Origin: an uncultured Roseicyclus sp.
GTDB taxonomy: Bacteria; Pseudomonadota; Alphaproteobacteria; Rhodobacterales; Rhodobacteraceae
Length of the DNA stretch: 64,000 nt
Direction: 5' to 3'
Assembly (NCBI GenBank): GCA_947494975.1
Contig: CANLXA010000001.1
Location: forward strand, 992,001-1,056,000
The notes beneath the pieces were generated by a model. The model saw only the letters and a list, made by a program, of their open reading frames with translations, did no database searches and had not been told where the DNA came from. A program made the position numbers and the translations under genes. Of the stretch, positions 25,891 through 33,939 are shown piece after piece. The first letter of the stretch is position 1, and each line of letters begins with the position of its first letter.

Positions 25891-26256
25891 CTAGCGGATC
25901 TGGCAGACCGACATCTCGTTGGGGATCGTCGTCCACCAGTGGCCGGTCCATTGCGCGCCGTGGGAGGCGGCGACGGCGGGGCAGACCTGATCGGCATGGC
26001 CCTGGTTCCAGATTGGCCCGGCCTCCACCGCGCGGGCGGGCGCCGCGACCTGCACCTGGCAGACCGACATTTCACTCGGGATCGTCGTCCACCAATGGCC
26101 GGTCCAGCTGCCGCCATGGGCGGCGGCGACGGCGGGGCAGACCTGATTGGCGTGGTTCTGGTTCCAGATCGGCCCGGCCTCGATGGCCTGTTGCGCGAAG
26201 GCCGCGCCGGGGAGGGTCAGGGCAAGGCCGAGGGCGAGAAGAAGGGGGCGGGTCAT
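25891..26256 (-). CDS. secreted tandem MVL-type (mannan-binding) lectin repeat protein
   Basis: 121 residues. Signal peptide about 1-21 (PGAAFA), then two near-identical modules, about 24-69 and 76-121, each reading AGPIWNQ...VCPAVAA.HG..WTGHWWTTIP.EMSVCQ. This closely follows the repeat of Microcystis viridis lectin MVL (AGPLW...EAQ..GP.IAA.H...FTGQW.T...MSV), a cyanobacterial mannan-binding protein. Each module has two Cys (VCP and SVCQ) that MVL lacks, presumably a disulphide for the periplasm or outside. The DNA repeats with a 156-base period, pointing to a recent internal duplication. Binding to mannose-type glycans is inferred. Confidence 0.75.
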   Translation of the reverse strand: MTRPLLLALGLALTLPGAAFAQQAIEAGPIWNQNHANQVCPAVAAAHGGSWTGHWWTTIPSEMSVCQVQVAAPARAVEAGPIWNQGHADQVCPAVAASHGAQWTGHWWTTIPNEMSVCQIR

Positions 26257-26366
26257 TGGAGTGGCTCCGAAAGAAGGGGTGTTCGGGGCAGCTTACGCGA
26301 GAACCGGCATTTGGCCAGCACCGGTTATCCTCCGTTTCACAAATGCGTCAGGGTGGGCCGGGCCGC

Positions 26367-27941
26367 TCAGCGGAACCAGAAATCCCAGCCGCGCTGGTAG
26401 GCGGCCACCAGCGGATGGCCCTGGATCGTATTGGTGGGCACTTCGTCGGGGCGCGACTGATCCACGCCAAAGGCCTGCGCCGCCTGCCAGACCTCCGCCG
26501 TCAGAAAGCGTAATCCGTCGGGCAGATCCGGCGTGCGGGCGGCGTCGGGCACGGCGGGGCCCGCCATCACGAAACCCCAATTCCCGAAGCTCGGCAGGTA
26601 GATGTGATACGGGATCGTGGCCAGGCCCTGCCCCGGCGCCATCGGGTTGCGGGTGGCGGCAATTGTCGCCTCGGTGATCCAGAACGCCTCAGTCGCGAAG
26701 GTGGGCGAGCCCGCCTGCGTCACCAACAGGCCGTTGCCCGCCAGCCGTTCCATCAGCATGGCGTAGAACTCGACGGAATAAAGCTTCGAGAGGGCAATGC
26801 TCTTGGGGTCGGGCAGATCGCCGATGATCACATCGAAGACCTCATCGCCATGGGCTTCAGCGGCCCAGACCCAGGCATCTTCGTTCACGATCTCCACCCG
26901 CGGATCGTTCAACGCATCGCCGTTCAGGGTGATCAGATCGGGGTTGGTGGCAAAAAGCTCCGTCACACGCGGGTCGAGATCGACGAGCACGACACGCGCC
27001 ACGCCTTCATGGCGCAGGACCTCGCGGACCGCCATCCCGTCGCCGCCGCCGAGCACCAGCACCGAGCGGGCGTCGGGCACCAGACCCATGGCGGGATGCA
27101 CCAGCGCCTCGTGATAGCGGTGCTCATCGAGGCTGTCGAACTGGATCGAATGGTCGAGGAACAGGCGGTAGCGATCATCAAAGCGGGTGATGACGATGCT
27201 CTGGTAAGACGTGGTTTCGGAAAAGATCACCTCATCCTGAAACAGCCGCGCATCGACGGCGGAGACGAGACGTTCGGACATCACAAAGGCCGCACACATC
27301 GCCAGCAGGAGCGCGGCCCAGGGCAGCCAGAGCCCGCGCGCCAGACGGTCTGAGAAGAGGTAGAGCGAAAACCCCGCCACGAGCAGGTTGAGGATGCCGA
27401 AGGCGAGCGACGCGCTCATCAGGGGCAGGTTCGGCACGATCAGCAGCGGGAAGGCCAGCGAGGCGGCCAGCGCGCCGATATAGTCGGCGGTCAGCACGTT
27501 TTCGAACCGGAATTCCGCCGCGCCGATCTCCTTCATCACACGGGTGATGAGCGGGATTTCCATCCCCGACAGGATGCCGATGGCGACAAGCCCGCCATAC
27601 AGCGGCAGGCCGACTGCGCCATAAATCGCGTAAGTGAAAAACAGGAGCGGGCCCAGCGCACCGCCGATGGCGCCCAACGCGATCTGGGCGCGCACGAAGC
27701 CGCTCAGCGCATCACCCACGAAGCGCGACGCCCAGGCGCCGATGCCCATAGCGCTCAGGAACACACCGATCACAAAGGAAAACTGGCGAATGCTGTCGCC
27801 CAGCAGATAGGACGAAATGGTTGCCGCGATCAGCTCGTAGATCAGGCCCGCGACCGCCACCACGAAGGTGGCCGCCAGCAGCCAGGCAACCTTGGGTGTC
27901 AGCTCAGGGCGGGCATCCGCCGCCCCGCTCCCCCGTGTCAC
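26367..27941 (-). CDS. membrane-bound spermidine-synthase-like aminopropyltransferase
   Basis: 524 residues. About seven membrane helices (residues 18-215) precede a spermidine-synthase domain: DDRYRLFLDHSIQFDSLDEHRYHEALVHP, the nucleotide loop VLVLGGGDG (about 298), VDLDPRV and DVIIGDLPDP. The D-x-P of the last motif is the catalytic region of aminopropyltransferases. It starts with GTG overlapping the DUF350 stop (GTGA), so the two are coupled. It is the last gene of the cluster running from 30285 and probably makes a polyamine or polyamine-like adduct at the membrane; the product is unknown. Confidence 0.85.
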   Translation of the reverse strand: MTRGSGAADARPELTPKVAWLLAATFVVAVAGLIYELIAATISSYLLGDSIRQFSFVIGVFLSAMGIGAWASRFVGDALSGFVRAQIALGAIGGALGPLLFFTYAIYGAVGLPLYGGLVAIGILSGMEIPLITRVMKEIGAAEFRFENVLTADYIGALAASLAFPLLIVPNLPLMSASLAFGILNLLVAGFSLYLFSDRLARGLWLPWAALLLAMCAAFVMSERLVSAVDARLFQDEVIFSETTSYQSIVITRFDDRYRLFLDHSIQFDSLDEHRYHEALVHPAMGLVPDARSVLVLGGGDGMAVREVLRHEGVARVVLVDLDPRVTELFATNPDLITLNGDALNDPRVEIVNEDAWVWAAEAHGDEVFDVIIGDLPDPKSIALSKLYSVEFYAMLMERLAGNGLLVTQAGSPTFATEAFWITEATIAATRNPMAPGQGLATIPYHIYLPSFGNWGFVMAGPAVPDAARTPDLPDGLRFLTAEVWQAAQAFGVDQSRPDEVPTNTIQGHPLVAAYQRGWDFWFR

Positions 27942-28156
27942 GACAGGATAACGGCCGCGATGATGATCGCCATCGACACGAAGACCGATCCGATCAGGAT
28001 GGCCAGCGACGTGTTCTGATCCTCCTCGATCTCCTTGACGATCGGGAAGGGCGACAGGATCTCGATGATCTTGTAGGCGATATACATCAGCACCATGCCG
28101 ATCACGCTGTAAAACAGCATCGAGATAAGTTCGCTTAGGATGATTTGGTCGAACAT
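27938..28156 (-). CDS. DUF350 membrane protein
   Basis: 72 residues, two membrane helices separated by a charged loop (EILSPFPIVKEIEEDQNTS). DUF350 proteins are typically found beside spermidine-synthase-like and DUF4178 genes, as here. The stop overlaps the start of the aminopropyltransferase. It begins 30 bases after the 57-residue gene. Possibly a channel or anchor for the system; function unknown. Confidence 0.82.
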   Translation of the reverse strand: MFDQIILSELISMLFYSVIGMVLMYIAYKIIEILSPFPIVKEIEEDQNTSLAILIGSVFVSMAIIIAAVILS

Positions 28157-28186
28157 GTCAGAGGGTTCCTTGCGCTGTGGGGCGGA

Positions 28187-28360
28187 TTACTTGACGCGGC
28201 CGAAGGCGGCAAACACGCCACCCCCACCGCCGGAGGATCCGGTGCGGATCGATTGGGTCGAGGCGGCGAGATCGCGGCTCTCGCGGGCGACGCCGTAATA
28301 GCTGAGGTAGCTTGCGCCCCCCAGGGCCAGAATGCAGCCGGTGATGATGACAAGACGCAT
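28187..28360 (-). CDS. 57-residue membrane-anchored glycine-rich protein
   Basis: 57 residues. The N-terminal hydrophobic segment (LVIITGCILALGGASYLSYYGVA) is a membrane anchor or lipoprotein-like signal, followed by a Ser/Thr stretch and SSGGGGGVFAAFGRVK at the end. It sits exactly between the DUF4178 gene (9 bases before it) and DUF350 (30 bases after), same strand, so it is almost surely a member of the operon, although its size is below common cut-offs. No family recognised. Confidence 0.6.
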   Translation of the reverse strand: MRLVIITGCILALGGASYLSYYGVARESRDLAASTQSIRTGSSGGGGGVFAAFGRVK

Positions 28361-28369
28361 GGGGTATCC

Positions 28370-29653
28370 TTAATCCTCGTCGGTCCAGTCCGAACCGGCG
28401 AAACGGCGGCTGGTATGCATGGCCTTGCGACCGGCCACGATGATCCAGCCGAGCCCCGCAATCCCCGCCAGCACGAAGAGCCAGAAGCCGGTGGGTTTGC
28501 CTTGCTGGATCCTGAGTCTGACCGAGCCGGATGAGCCCCCCGATCCGTTATCGGCCAGTTCCAGCCGCACCCGGTGTTCGCCGGTATCGCGGGGCCGGAA
28601 GCGGAAGCCCGCATTACGGCTGCCTTCCGACCAGCTCTCGCCGCCCGATCGGCCCGAATAATACGATACCGAGCGTTCGCCCGCGATGACGGGTTGCCCG
28701 TCGGGGCCGAGGATCTCGGCGGCCAGGACCGCCCATTGATTGGAGAAATTGGTGCGGAAATCGAGGCGCGCGATCTGGGCCGTGTTGGTCACGTCAAACG
28801 TATAGCTTTCGGGCAATTGGCCCAGATCCAGGTTCGATGTCTCAAGGATGGTCCGGCCAGGCATGAAGAGGAAGACAAGGCCCAGGATCAGCGCCGCCGC
28901 TGCGGTCAGGAACAGCGCGCGGCGGATCACCGGCTCATCCGGCAGGGGCCGGTAGGGTGTCAGCGGATGGGGAGAGGCGGGGCCTAGCGCGCTTTCGGAG
29001 AAGCCCAGATCGTCGGCGGTCTCCGCGCGCGGCAGAAGCCGGGTCAGTTCCACCTCCCGCTCGGTCCGGGATTTCACCAGGCTCAGCATCGTATCGGGGC
29101 CCAGAAGGCTCACCACCTCCTTGCGCTCACCCAGCTTCGGGACCCAGTTGAACTCCCCTTCCATGAAGTCGATCTGCGTCATGGAGGTGTCGTAATACTT
29201 GTAGGTCTTGCCGTCATAGGCCCGTCGTGGGGGCGTTTCGGCGCGCTCCACCGTCGACGGGCTCAGCCAATGCTGCATGTTGTAATCGCGGATCTTGCGC
29301 GTGAAGGTCAGATTGCCGTCTTCGACGTTGAGCCACATGTAGCCGTGGGTGGGCGAGAAGATTTGATGCTCCACCCAGCGCCAGGTGCTGGAGCCGTATT
29401 TCTCGATAATGCCCAGCGTGCCGATCACCGTGAACTCGACGCCCTCCAATGTGAGGGTCTGGCCGATCTTGACCGGGCTCGCGGGGTGGTCGCGCTTCCC
29501 GATACTGTCGAGCACCTTGTAATTGTCCTGCGTGTCCAGCACCGCGCCGCAATAGCCGCAGACATGGCTGAGCACCCGCCCACCGCCCAGAACCGACAGG
29601 CCCGCGCCGCACGACGTGCAATTGATCGAGGATAGGCCGTGGGATGCCGTCAT
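28370..29653 (-). CDS. DUF4178 protein with zinc ribbon and membrane segments
   Basis: 427 residues. An N-terminal zinc ribbon (CTSCGAGL...CGYCGAVLD, about 13-43) is followed by the DUF4178 beta domain (GQTLTLEGVEFTVIGTLGI to LNWVPKLGE-like strands), a membrane helix (about 245-262), a periplasmic beta domain (SYTFDVTNTAQIARLDFRTNFSNQW) and a second helix near the C-terminus (FVLAGIAGLGWIIVAG). The ATG overlaps the stop of the smaller DUF4178 gene (ATGA). Part of the aminopropyltransferase cluster; possibly a sensor or scaffold at the membrane. Confidence 0.8.
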   Translation of the reverse strand: MTASHGLSSINCTSCGAGLSVLGGGRVLSHVCGYCGAVLDTQDNYKVLDSIGKRDHPASPVKIGQTLTLEGVEFTVIGTLGIIEKYGSSTWRWVEHQIFSPTHGYMWLNVEDGNLTFTRKIRDYNMQHWLSPSTVERAETPPRRAYDGKTYKYYDTSMTQIDFMEGEFNWVPKLGERKEVVSLLGPDTMLSLVKSRTEREVELTRLLPRAETADDLGFSESALGPASPHPLTPYRPLPDEPVIRRALFLTAAAALILGLVFLFMPGRTILETSNLDLGQLPESYTFDVTNTAQIARLDFRTNFSNQWAVLAAEILGPDGQPVIAGERSVSYYSGRSGGESWSEGSRNAGFRFRPRDTGEHRVRLELADNGSGGSSGSVRLRIQQGKPTGFWLFVLAGIAGLGWIIVAGRKAMHTSRRFAGSDWTDED

Positions 29654-30285
29654 CTGCCGCTTCCCCCATGGGCGCGCTTCACCTTCAGTTTGAAGGGATC
29701 GAGCCAGATGCCCTCCGACCAGCTGTGCCCGCCTTCCCAGAATTCACCCGACAGGATCTGTCCCGACGGGCCGGAGGCGTTGATGAAATAGTGCTCATCC
29801 CCCACCTGGACCATTTCGGGGAATTGCCCGCGCATGGCGATGCAGGTGGCGGTGTCGCCCTCGGTCACGGTGTATTTGCGGCCATCATAGCCGATCACCT
29901 CGCCCACGCGGGCCGGATCGCTGCGCCTTGGGCCGGAACTGCCGGCGAAGGGAAATTGCAGGGCGACGTCGCCTTCGTCGATGGAGATCCAGGCGCCGGT
30001 GCCCCTGTCGTCCTCGGCATACATCTCGTCCCAGGTGCCGCGTCCGTAGCTGTAGCGCGCATGGCCGACGACATTGTATGTCTTGCCCTCCGCCATCACC
30101 GTATCGTTCAGGCCGAACAGCATCGGGTAATCGTGCATCTCGCCATTATTGCCGATCTGCGCCAGCGCGTCGGCCTCGCGGAACAGCGTCGTATCGCAGG
30201 AAGGGCAATCGAACATCCGCGTGGATTTGCGAAGATTCTCAAACCCATAGCCGCAATTGGGGCAAGTGACGTGGCTGTCGGTCAT
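29650..30285 (-). CDS. DUF4178 protein, soluble
   Basis: 211 residues. An N-terminal zinc ribbon (CPNCGYGF...CPSCDTTLF) and one DUF4178 domain (GLNDTVMAEGKTYNVVGHARYSYGRGTWDEMY). No membrane helix. First gene of the minus-strand cluster DUF4178-DUF4178-57aa-DUF350-aminopropyltransferase, coupled to the next by an ATGA overlap. Divergent from the Lin0512 pair. The domain function is not known; a regulatory or binding role at the membrane system is inferred from context. Confidence 0.8.
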   Translation of the reverse strand: MTDSHVTCPNCGYGFENLRKSTRMFDCPSCDTTLFREADALAQIGNNGEMHDYPMLFGLNDTVMAEGKTYNVVGHARYSYGRGTWDEMYAEDDRGTGAWISIDEGDVALQFPFAGSSGPRRSDPARVGEVIGYDGRKYTVTEGDTATCIAMRGQFPEMVQVGDEHYFINASGPSGQILSGEFWEGGHSWSEGIWLDPFKLKVKRAHGGSGR

Positions 30286-30358
30286 ATCAATGGGCGGGTC
30301 CGAAATCAGGGCGGTTTGAATGCCGCGACCCTAGCCGCGCGGAGGCGGGCGCGTAAAG

Positions 30359-30383
30359 GGGGAAGCCGCGTTGGCGCTTCCCC
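30359..30383. repeat. 8-bp inverted repeat in the divergent promoter region
   Basis: GGGGAAGC and GCTTCCCC separated by 9 bases, between the divergent DUF4178 and Lin0512 genes (starts at 30285 and 30461). It could be an operator shared by both sides or a 5' leader hairpin of the Lin0512 transcript. Confidence 0.35.
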
Positions 30384-30460
30384 GGTCGGGCCGCGGATGG
30401 GCACTGGCCAAGGTGCCCGGCTTGCCCCTAGATTGCGGCCAATCGCAAGGGGGATGCGCC

Positions 30461-30811
30461 ATGGCCGTGACACGTTTGTTGACAGAATTCGGCATGGGAT
30501 CGTCCCTGCGCCGACAGGATTACACCGGGGCCGCGACGCGCGCCGTCAGGGACGCGCTGTGGCACAATTCGATCAATCTCGCCGAGCTTTACGGCAAGGA
30601 CAAATCCGAGATGATCATCACCGTGGAGGTCGGCGTGCAGGACCCCGACGCGCTGGATGCGGAGGCGATTGCCGCGATCTTCCCCTATGGCCGGATCAAT
30701 GTAGTGCCCCGGAAGGGCGGCCTTGACGTGCCGCGCGAGGATGGCGGTGCGCCCACGGTGATCGCCAATGTCGCCATCTCGGTGGCGCTGGACGTGGAGG
30801 CGAGCGCATGA
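30461..30811 (+). CDS. Lin0512 family protein, copy 1
   Basis: 116 residues from the ATG at 30461, which has AAGGGGGATGCGCC before it. Contains GMGSSLRRQDYTGAATRAVRDALWHNS and the glycine/valine-rich end typical of the Lin0512 family (small conserved proteins, TIGR02058-type). The last bases overlap the start of copy 2 (ATGA). The two copies share layout (GMG, Y-T-A, R-A, A-H-S) but only modest identity, so the duplication is old and a heteromer is plausible. Function unknown. Confidence 0.8.
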   Translation: MAVTRLLTEFGMGSSLRRQDYTGAATRAVRDALWHNSINLAELYGKDKSEMIITVEVGVQDPDALDAEAIAAIFPYGRINVVPRKGGLDVPREDGGAPTVIANVAISVALDVEASA

Positions 30812-31152
30812 GCGATCAGCGGTTCATCATCGAAATGGGCATGGGCAACGACCAGTACGGCATGGATTACACCAAGGCCGCGGGGCGCGCGATCGAAGAC
30901 GCGATCCGCCATTCCGCGATCCCGCTCTTTGAAGCGACGGGGCTGGGGCACGATGCGATGCGCGTGCAGGTCACCATCGGGGTGCAGGAGCCGGACAAGG
31001 TGGATTGCGCGGCGCTGGTGGAGCGGCTGCCGCGCGGAAATGCAACCGTAACGGCGGTTTTCGGCGGGCTCGATGTGACCAACCCGGATACCGGCAAGGT
31101 GCTGGTGATCGCCTCAGCGGCGGTGGAGGCGTTCTTGCCGAAACAGGGCTAG
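30808..31152 (+). CDS. Lin0512 family protein, copy 2
   Basis: 114 residues: MGMGNDQYGMDYTKAAGRAIEDAIRHSAIPLF, then VTIGVQEPDKV and VFGGLDVTNPDTGK. Coupled to copy 1 by an ATGA overlap and ends 6 bases before the convergent flavodoxin gene. Divergent from the DUF4178-aminopropyltransferase cluster, which may or may not be meaningful. Function unknown. Confidence 0.8.
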   Translation: MSDQRFIIEMGMGNDQYGMDYTKAAGRAIEDAIRHSAIPLFEATGLGHDAMRVQVTIGVQEPDKVDCAALVERLPRGNATVTAVFGGLDVTNPDTGKVLVIASAAVEAFLPKQG

Positions 31153-31158
31153 GCGAGC

Positions 31159-31680
31159 TTAGTCGTCCAGAAACGCGCCGATCTTCGCGGACAGCGCGTC
31201 CCAGTCGGTGAATTCGTGCTCGGCGGCGTCGCGGTCATAGTCCCGGTTGCGCATGACGACGTAGCGCACAACCTGCATGGCGAAGTAATCGTATTCGCCG
31301 GTGCGCACCGCGCCGGGCACCAGCATTTCGGCATCGGGCTCCAGGCCGGTGCGCATCTTCATCTCCAACAGGTAATCGGCCGCCTCGTCGCGCCCCTCAG
31401 CAAAGGCCGCGTTCAGGCTGACGGACAGCATCAGCACCGGGCGTTCGGAGAGATCGTCGCGCTTCGCCGCAATCAGCGCCTCGAAGTTGCGGGGGTGGCG
31501 GCGTTGATGGACCGGGGCGGCCAGGATCACGGCATCGATGCCGTCCAGCACCAGTTCGGTGGGGCTTTCGGCATCGGTCAGCACGGCCTCATGGCCGCGC
31601 TTGCGGATATCTTCGGCGGCGAACCGGGCGATCTTGCCGGTCTGCCCCTCCACCGTCGCGTAAAGGATCAGGACCTTCAT
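31159..31680 (-). CDS. flavodoxin-domain protein, HemG-like protoporphyrinogen oxidase
   Basis: 173 residues. Flavodoxin fold with the FMN phosphate loop YATVEGQTGKIA at the N-terminus. The C-terminal helix DYFAMQVVRYVVMRNRDYDRD and the long loop before it fit HemG, the quinone-linked enzyme that oxidises protoporphyrinogen IX. GGGAG lies before the ATG at 31680. Many Rhodobacterales use other Hem oxidases, so a different flavodoxin-type quinone reductase role is possible. Confidence 0.7.
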   Translation of the reverse strand: MKVLILYATVEGQTGKIARFAAEDIRKRGHEAVLTDAESPTELVLDGIDAVILAAPVHQRRHPRNFEALIAAKRDDLSERPVLMLSVSLNAAFAEGRDEAADYLLEMKMRTGLEPDAEMLVPGAVRTGEYDYFAMQVVRYVVMRNRDYDRDAAEHEFTDWDALSAKIGAFLDD

Positions 31681-31756
31681 CGGGGGGTCTCCCATGGCTA
31701 TGGGACAGACCTACCCCGCTCGGCGCGGCCCTGCCTTGCGCTGGATCAAGGCAGGG

Positions 31757-33127
31757 TCATCCCAGCACCTCGCCGATGCTCTGCGCGGTGACATCGACGA
31801 TCATGTCCGCCTCCTCCCGGCTCAGGCAGAGCGGCGGGGCGAAGCCGATGATATCGGCCTGCGGCATCGCCCGCGCGATCACGCCGCGCCGGGCCATGGC
31901 ACCGACGATCTGCGGCACGATCTTGTCGGCCGGATCGAAAGGCGCGCGGGTGTCGCGGTCTTTCACCAGTTCCACCGCCGTCAGCATGCCCGCGCCGCGG
32001 ACCTCGCCCACGGGCGCCATCTCCCCCACCGCATCGGCCATCCGTTCGGTCAGATAGGCGCCAACATCACCGGCATTTTCGACCAGCCCAAGGCTGTCGA
32101 GCAGCTTGAGGTTGGCCACGCCGGCCGCCGCGCCGATCGGATGCGCCGAGTAGGTCCAGCCATGGCCGAGCGGCCCGAATTCGTCGGAGCCGCGCGCCAG
32201 AACCTCCCAGACCCGATCATGCACAACCGACCCCGAGAGCGGCGCATAGGCCGATGTGAGGCCCTTGGCGATGGTCATGATATCGGGCTCGATCCCGTAG
32301 ATGTCCGAGCCGAACATCGCGCCCAATCGCCCGAACCCGGTGATCACCTCATCGACGATCAGAAGGATGTCGTGGCGCTTCAGAACCGGCTGGATCGCCT
32401 CCCAATAACCTGCCGGCGGCGGCACGATGCCGCCGGTGCCGATCACCGGTTCGGCGATGAAGGCGGCGATGGTGTCTGCCCCCTCCTCCGCGATCAGCGC
32501 CTCCAGATCGGCCACGCATTGCGCTGTGAATTGATGTTCGGTTTGGCCAAGATCCGCGCGCTGAAACGCGTATGGCGCGGTGGTATGGCGCACGGATTGA
32601 TGGGGAAGGTCAAACTTCTTGTGGAAAAGCGAGAGGCCCGTCAGCGACCCGCTCATCAGGCCCGAGCCGTGATATCCCCGCCAGCGCGAGATGATCTTCT
32701 TCTTCTCCGGCCGCCCCAGAACGTTGTTGTAATACCAGACGAGCTTCACATTCGTCTCGTTGGCATCCGATCCGCCCTGCCCGAAAAACGTGCGGTTCAT
32801 CCCCTCGGGCGCGCGTTCGGCAATCATGCGCGCCAGCGTCACCGACGCCTCCGTTCCGTGGCCGACATAGGAATGGTAATAGGCCAGTTCGCGGGCCTGC
32901 GCCGCGATGGCCTCGGCCACCTCCTGGCGGCCATATCCGATGTTCACGCAATAGAGCCCGGCAAAGGCATCGAGCATCCGGTTGCCATCACGATCCGTGA
33001 CCCAGCAGCCCTCGGCCGTCTGCATGATCCGCCCCGTCGCCTCCCCCCGAGCGTGCTGGCCCAGCGCCGTCGACGGATGGAAGAAATGGTCGCGATCCCA
33101 TTGCGCGAGTTGGTCGTTGGTCAGCAT
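31757..33127 (-). CDS. class III aminotransferase (omega-amino acid/diamine type)
   Basis: 456 residues from the ATG at 33127 (GGGGAGAG before it). PLP enzyme: LDAFAGLYCVNIGYGR near 50, GQGGSDANETNVKLVWYYNN near 115, YHGSGLMSG near 150, the aspartate region LIVDEVITGFGRLG near 250 and the PLP lysine in TIAKGLTSAYAPLSG (about 288). These are the marks of omega-aminotransferases using pyruvate or 2-oxoglutarate. It lies opposite and next to the cupin-amine oxidase-TetR-doeAB stretch. A role as diaminobutyrate transaminase (DoeD-like) is plausible but unproven. Confidence 0.88.
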   Translation of the reverse strand: MLTNDQLAQWDRDHFFHPSTALGQHARGEATGRIMQTAEGCWVTDRDGNRMLDAFAGLYCVNIGYGRQEVAEAIAAQARELAYYHSYVGHGTEASVTLARMIAERAPEGMNRTFFGQGGSDANETNVKLVWYYNNVLGRPEKKKIISRWRGYHGSGLMSGSLTGLSLFHKKFDLPHQSVRHTTAPYAFQRADLGQTEHQFTAQCVADLEALIAEEGADTIAAFIAEPVIGTGGIVPPPAGYWEAIQPVLKRHDILLIVDEVITGFGRLGAMFGSDIYGIEPDIMTIAKGLTSAYAPLSGSVVHDRVWEVLARGSDEFGPLGHGWTYSAHPIGAAAGVANLKLLDSLGLVENAGDVGAYLTERMADAVGEMAPVGEVRGAGMLTAVELVKDRDTRAPFDPADKIVPQIVGAMARRGVIARAMPQADIIGFAPPLCLSREEADMIVDVTAQSIGEVLG

Positions 33128-33219
33128 CCCGGCTCTCCCCAATCGGTTGTTAACAATTTTACGCTAACAGCCCTCATACCCGCCGCGAAAGGGGGAAGAT
33201 GAGGCTTGCCGTGTTGCCA

Positions 33220-33237
33220 GCCTACTGATAGGTAGGC
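33220..33237. promoter_or_regulatory. inverted repeat, candidate TetR operator
   Basis: GCCTAC-TGATAG-GTAGGC, flanked by further partial symmetry (TTGCC...GGCAA). It lies 28 bases upstream of the cupin start and about 90 bases upstream of the divergent aminotransferase. It is a fitting site for the TetR regulator encoded at 34980, which would then control both directions. Confidence 0.45.
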
Positions 33238-33264
33238 AATCTGATGTCAAAGGAGCCACAGGTG

Positions 33265-33936
33265 ATGGATCTTCATTCCGATTTCACGGCGCGGGTGCTG
33301 GTACATTCCGACAGCCTGGCGTGGCAGGCCTCCCCCATGGCGGGTGTGGAGCGGCGCATGCTGGACCGGATCGGCGATGAGGTGGCCCGCGCAACCTCCA
33401 TCGTGCGCTACGCGCCCGGAAGCCATTTTTCCGCCCATACCCATACCGGCGGGGAGGAATTCATCGTTCTCGACGGTGTTTTTCAGGATGAGCATGGCGA
33501 TTTCCCGGCGGGCACCTATGTGCGCAACCCGCCCACCTCGTCCCATACGCCCGGCTCCGAGGCGGGTTGCACGATCTTCGTGAAGCTCTGGCAGTTTGCC
33601 CCCGATGACCGGACGCAGTTCCGCAAGGATATGGCCGCAGGGCTTGGCGCGGCGGCAACCGGTGTCGCCACCGCCCGTCTGCACGAGGATGCGCGCGAGC
33701 GGGTGACCTATCACCACCTGGCTCCGGGCGCGACGCTCACAGAAGACACTACCGGCGGGATCGAGATCCTGATGATCGGCGGCGAAGCCACAACCGGTGC
33801 GGATGAGGAGTTGCGACAGGGATCGTGGCTGCGCCTTCCGGACGGAGCCGCCTTTGCCGTGACGGCGGGTGAGAGCGGCGCGCAGATCTGGATGAAAACC
33901 GGCCACCTGCCCTTTGCGCAGGCGCCGGCTGTCTGA
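33265..33936 (+). CDS. double-cupin protein, ChrR-like
   Basis: 223 residues from the ATG at 33265, with AAAGGAGCCACAGGTG before it (an in-frame ATG at 33244 lies ahead of that site). The first cupin has [21 protein letters not shown], giving His, His and Glu as metal ligands, and [12 protein letters not shown] with the third His. The second, shorter cupin ([25 protein letters not shown]) has fewer ligands. It resembles the cupin half of the anti-sigma factor ChrR but lacks its zinc-binding N-terminal domain. Upstream of the amine oxidase by 3 bases, likely one operon. Confidence 0.78.
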   Translation: MDLHSDFTARVLVHSDSLAWQASPMAGVERRMLDRIGDEVARATSIVRYAPGSHFSAHTHTGGEEFIVLDGVFQDEHGDFPAGTYVRNPPTSSHTPGSEAGCTIFVKLWQFAPDDRTQFRKDMAAGLGAAATGVATARLHEDARERVTYHHLAPGATLTEDTTGGIEILMIGGEATTGADEELRQGSWLRLPDGAAFAVTAGESGAQIWMKTGHLPFAQAPAV

Positions 33937-33939
33937 GCG

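Noticed and set aside
31694-33202. 502-residue plus-strand frame opposite the aminotransferase
   Set aside because: Antisense shadow of a clear class III aminotransferase.
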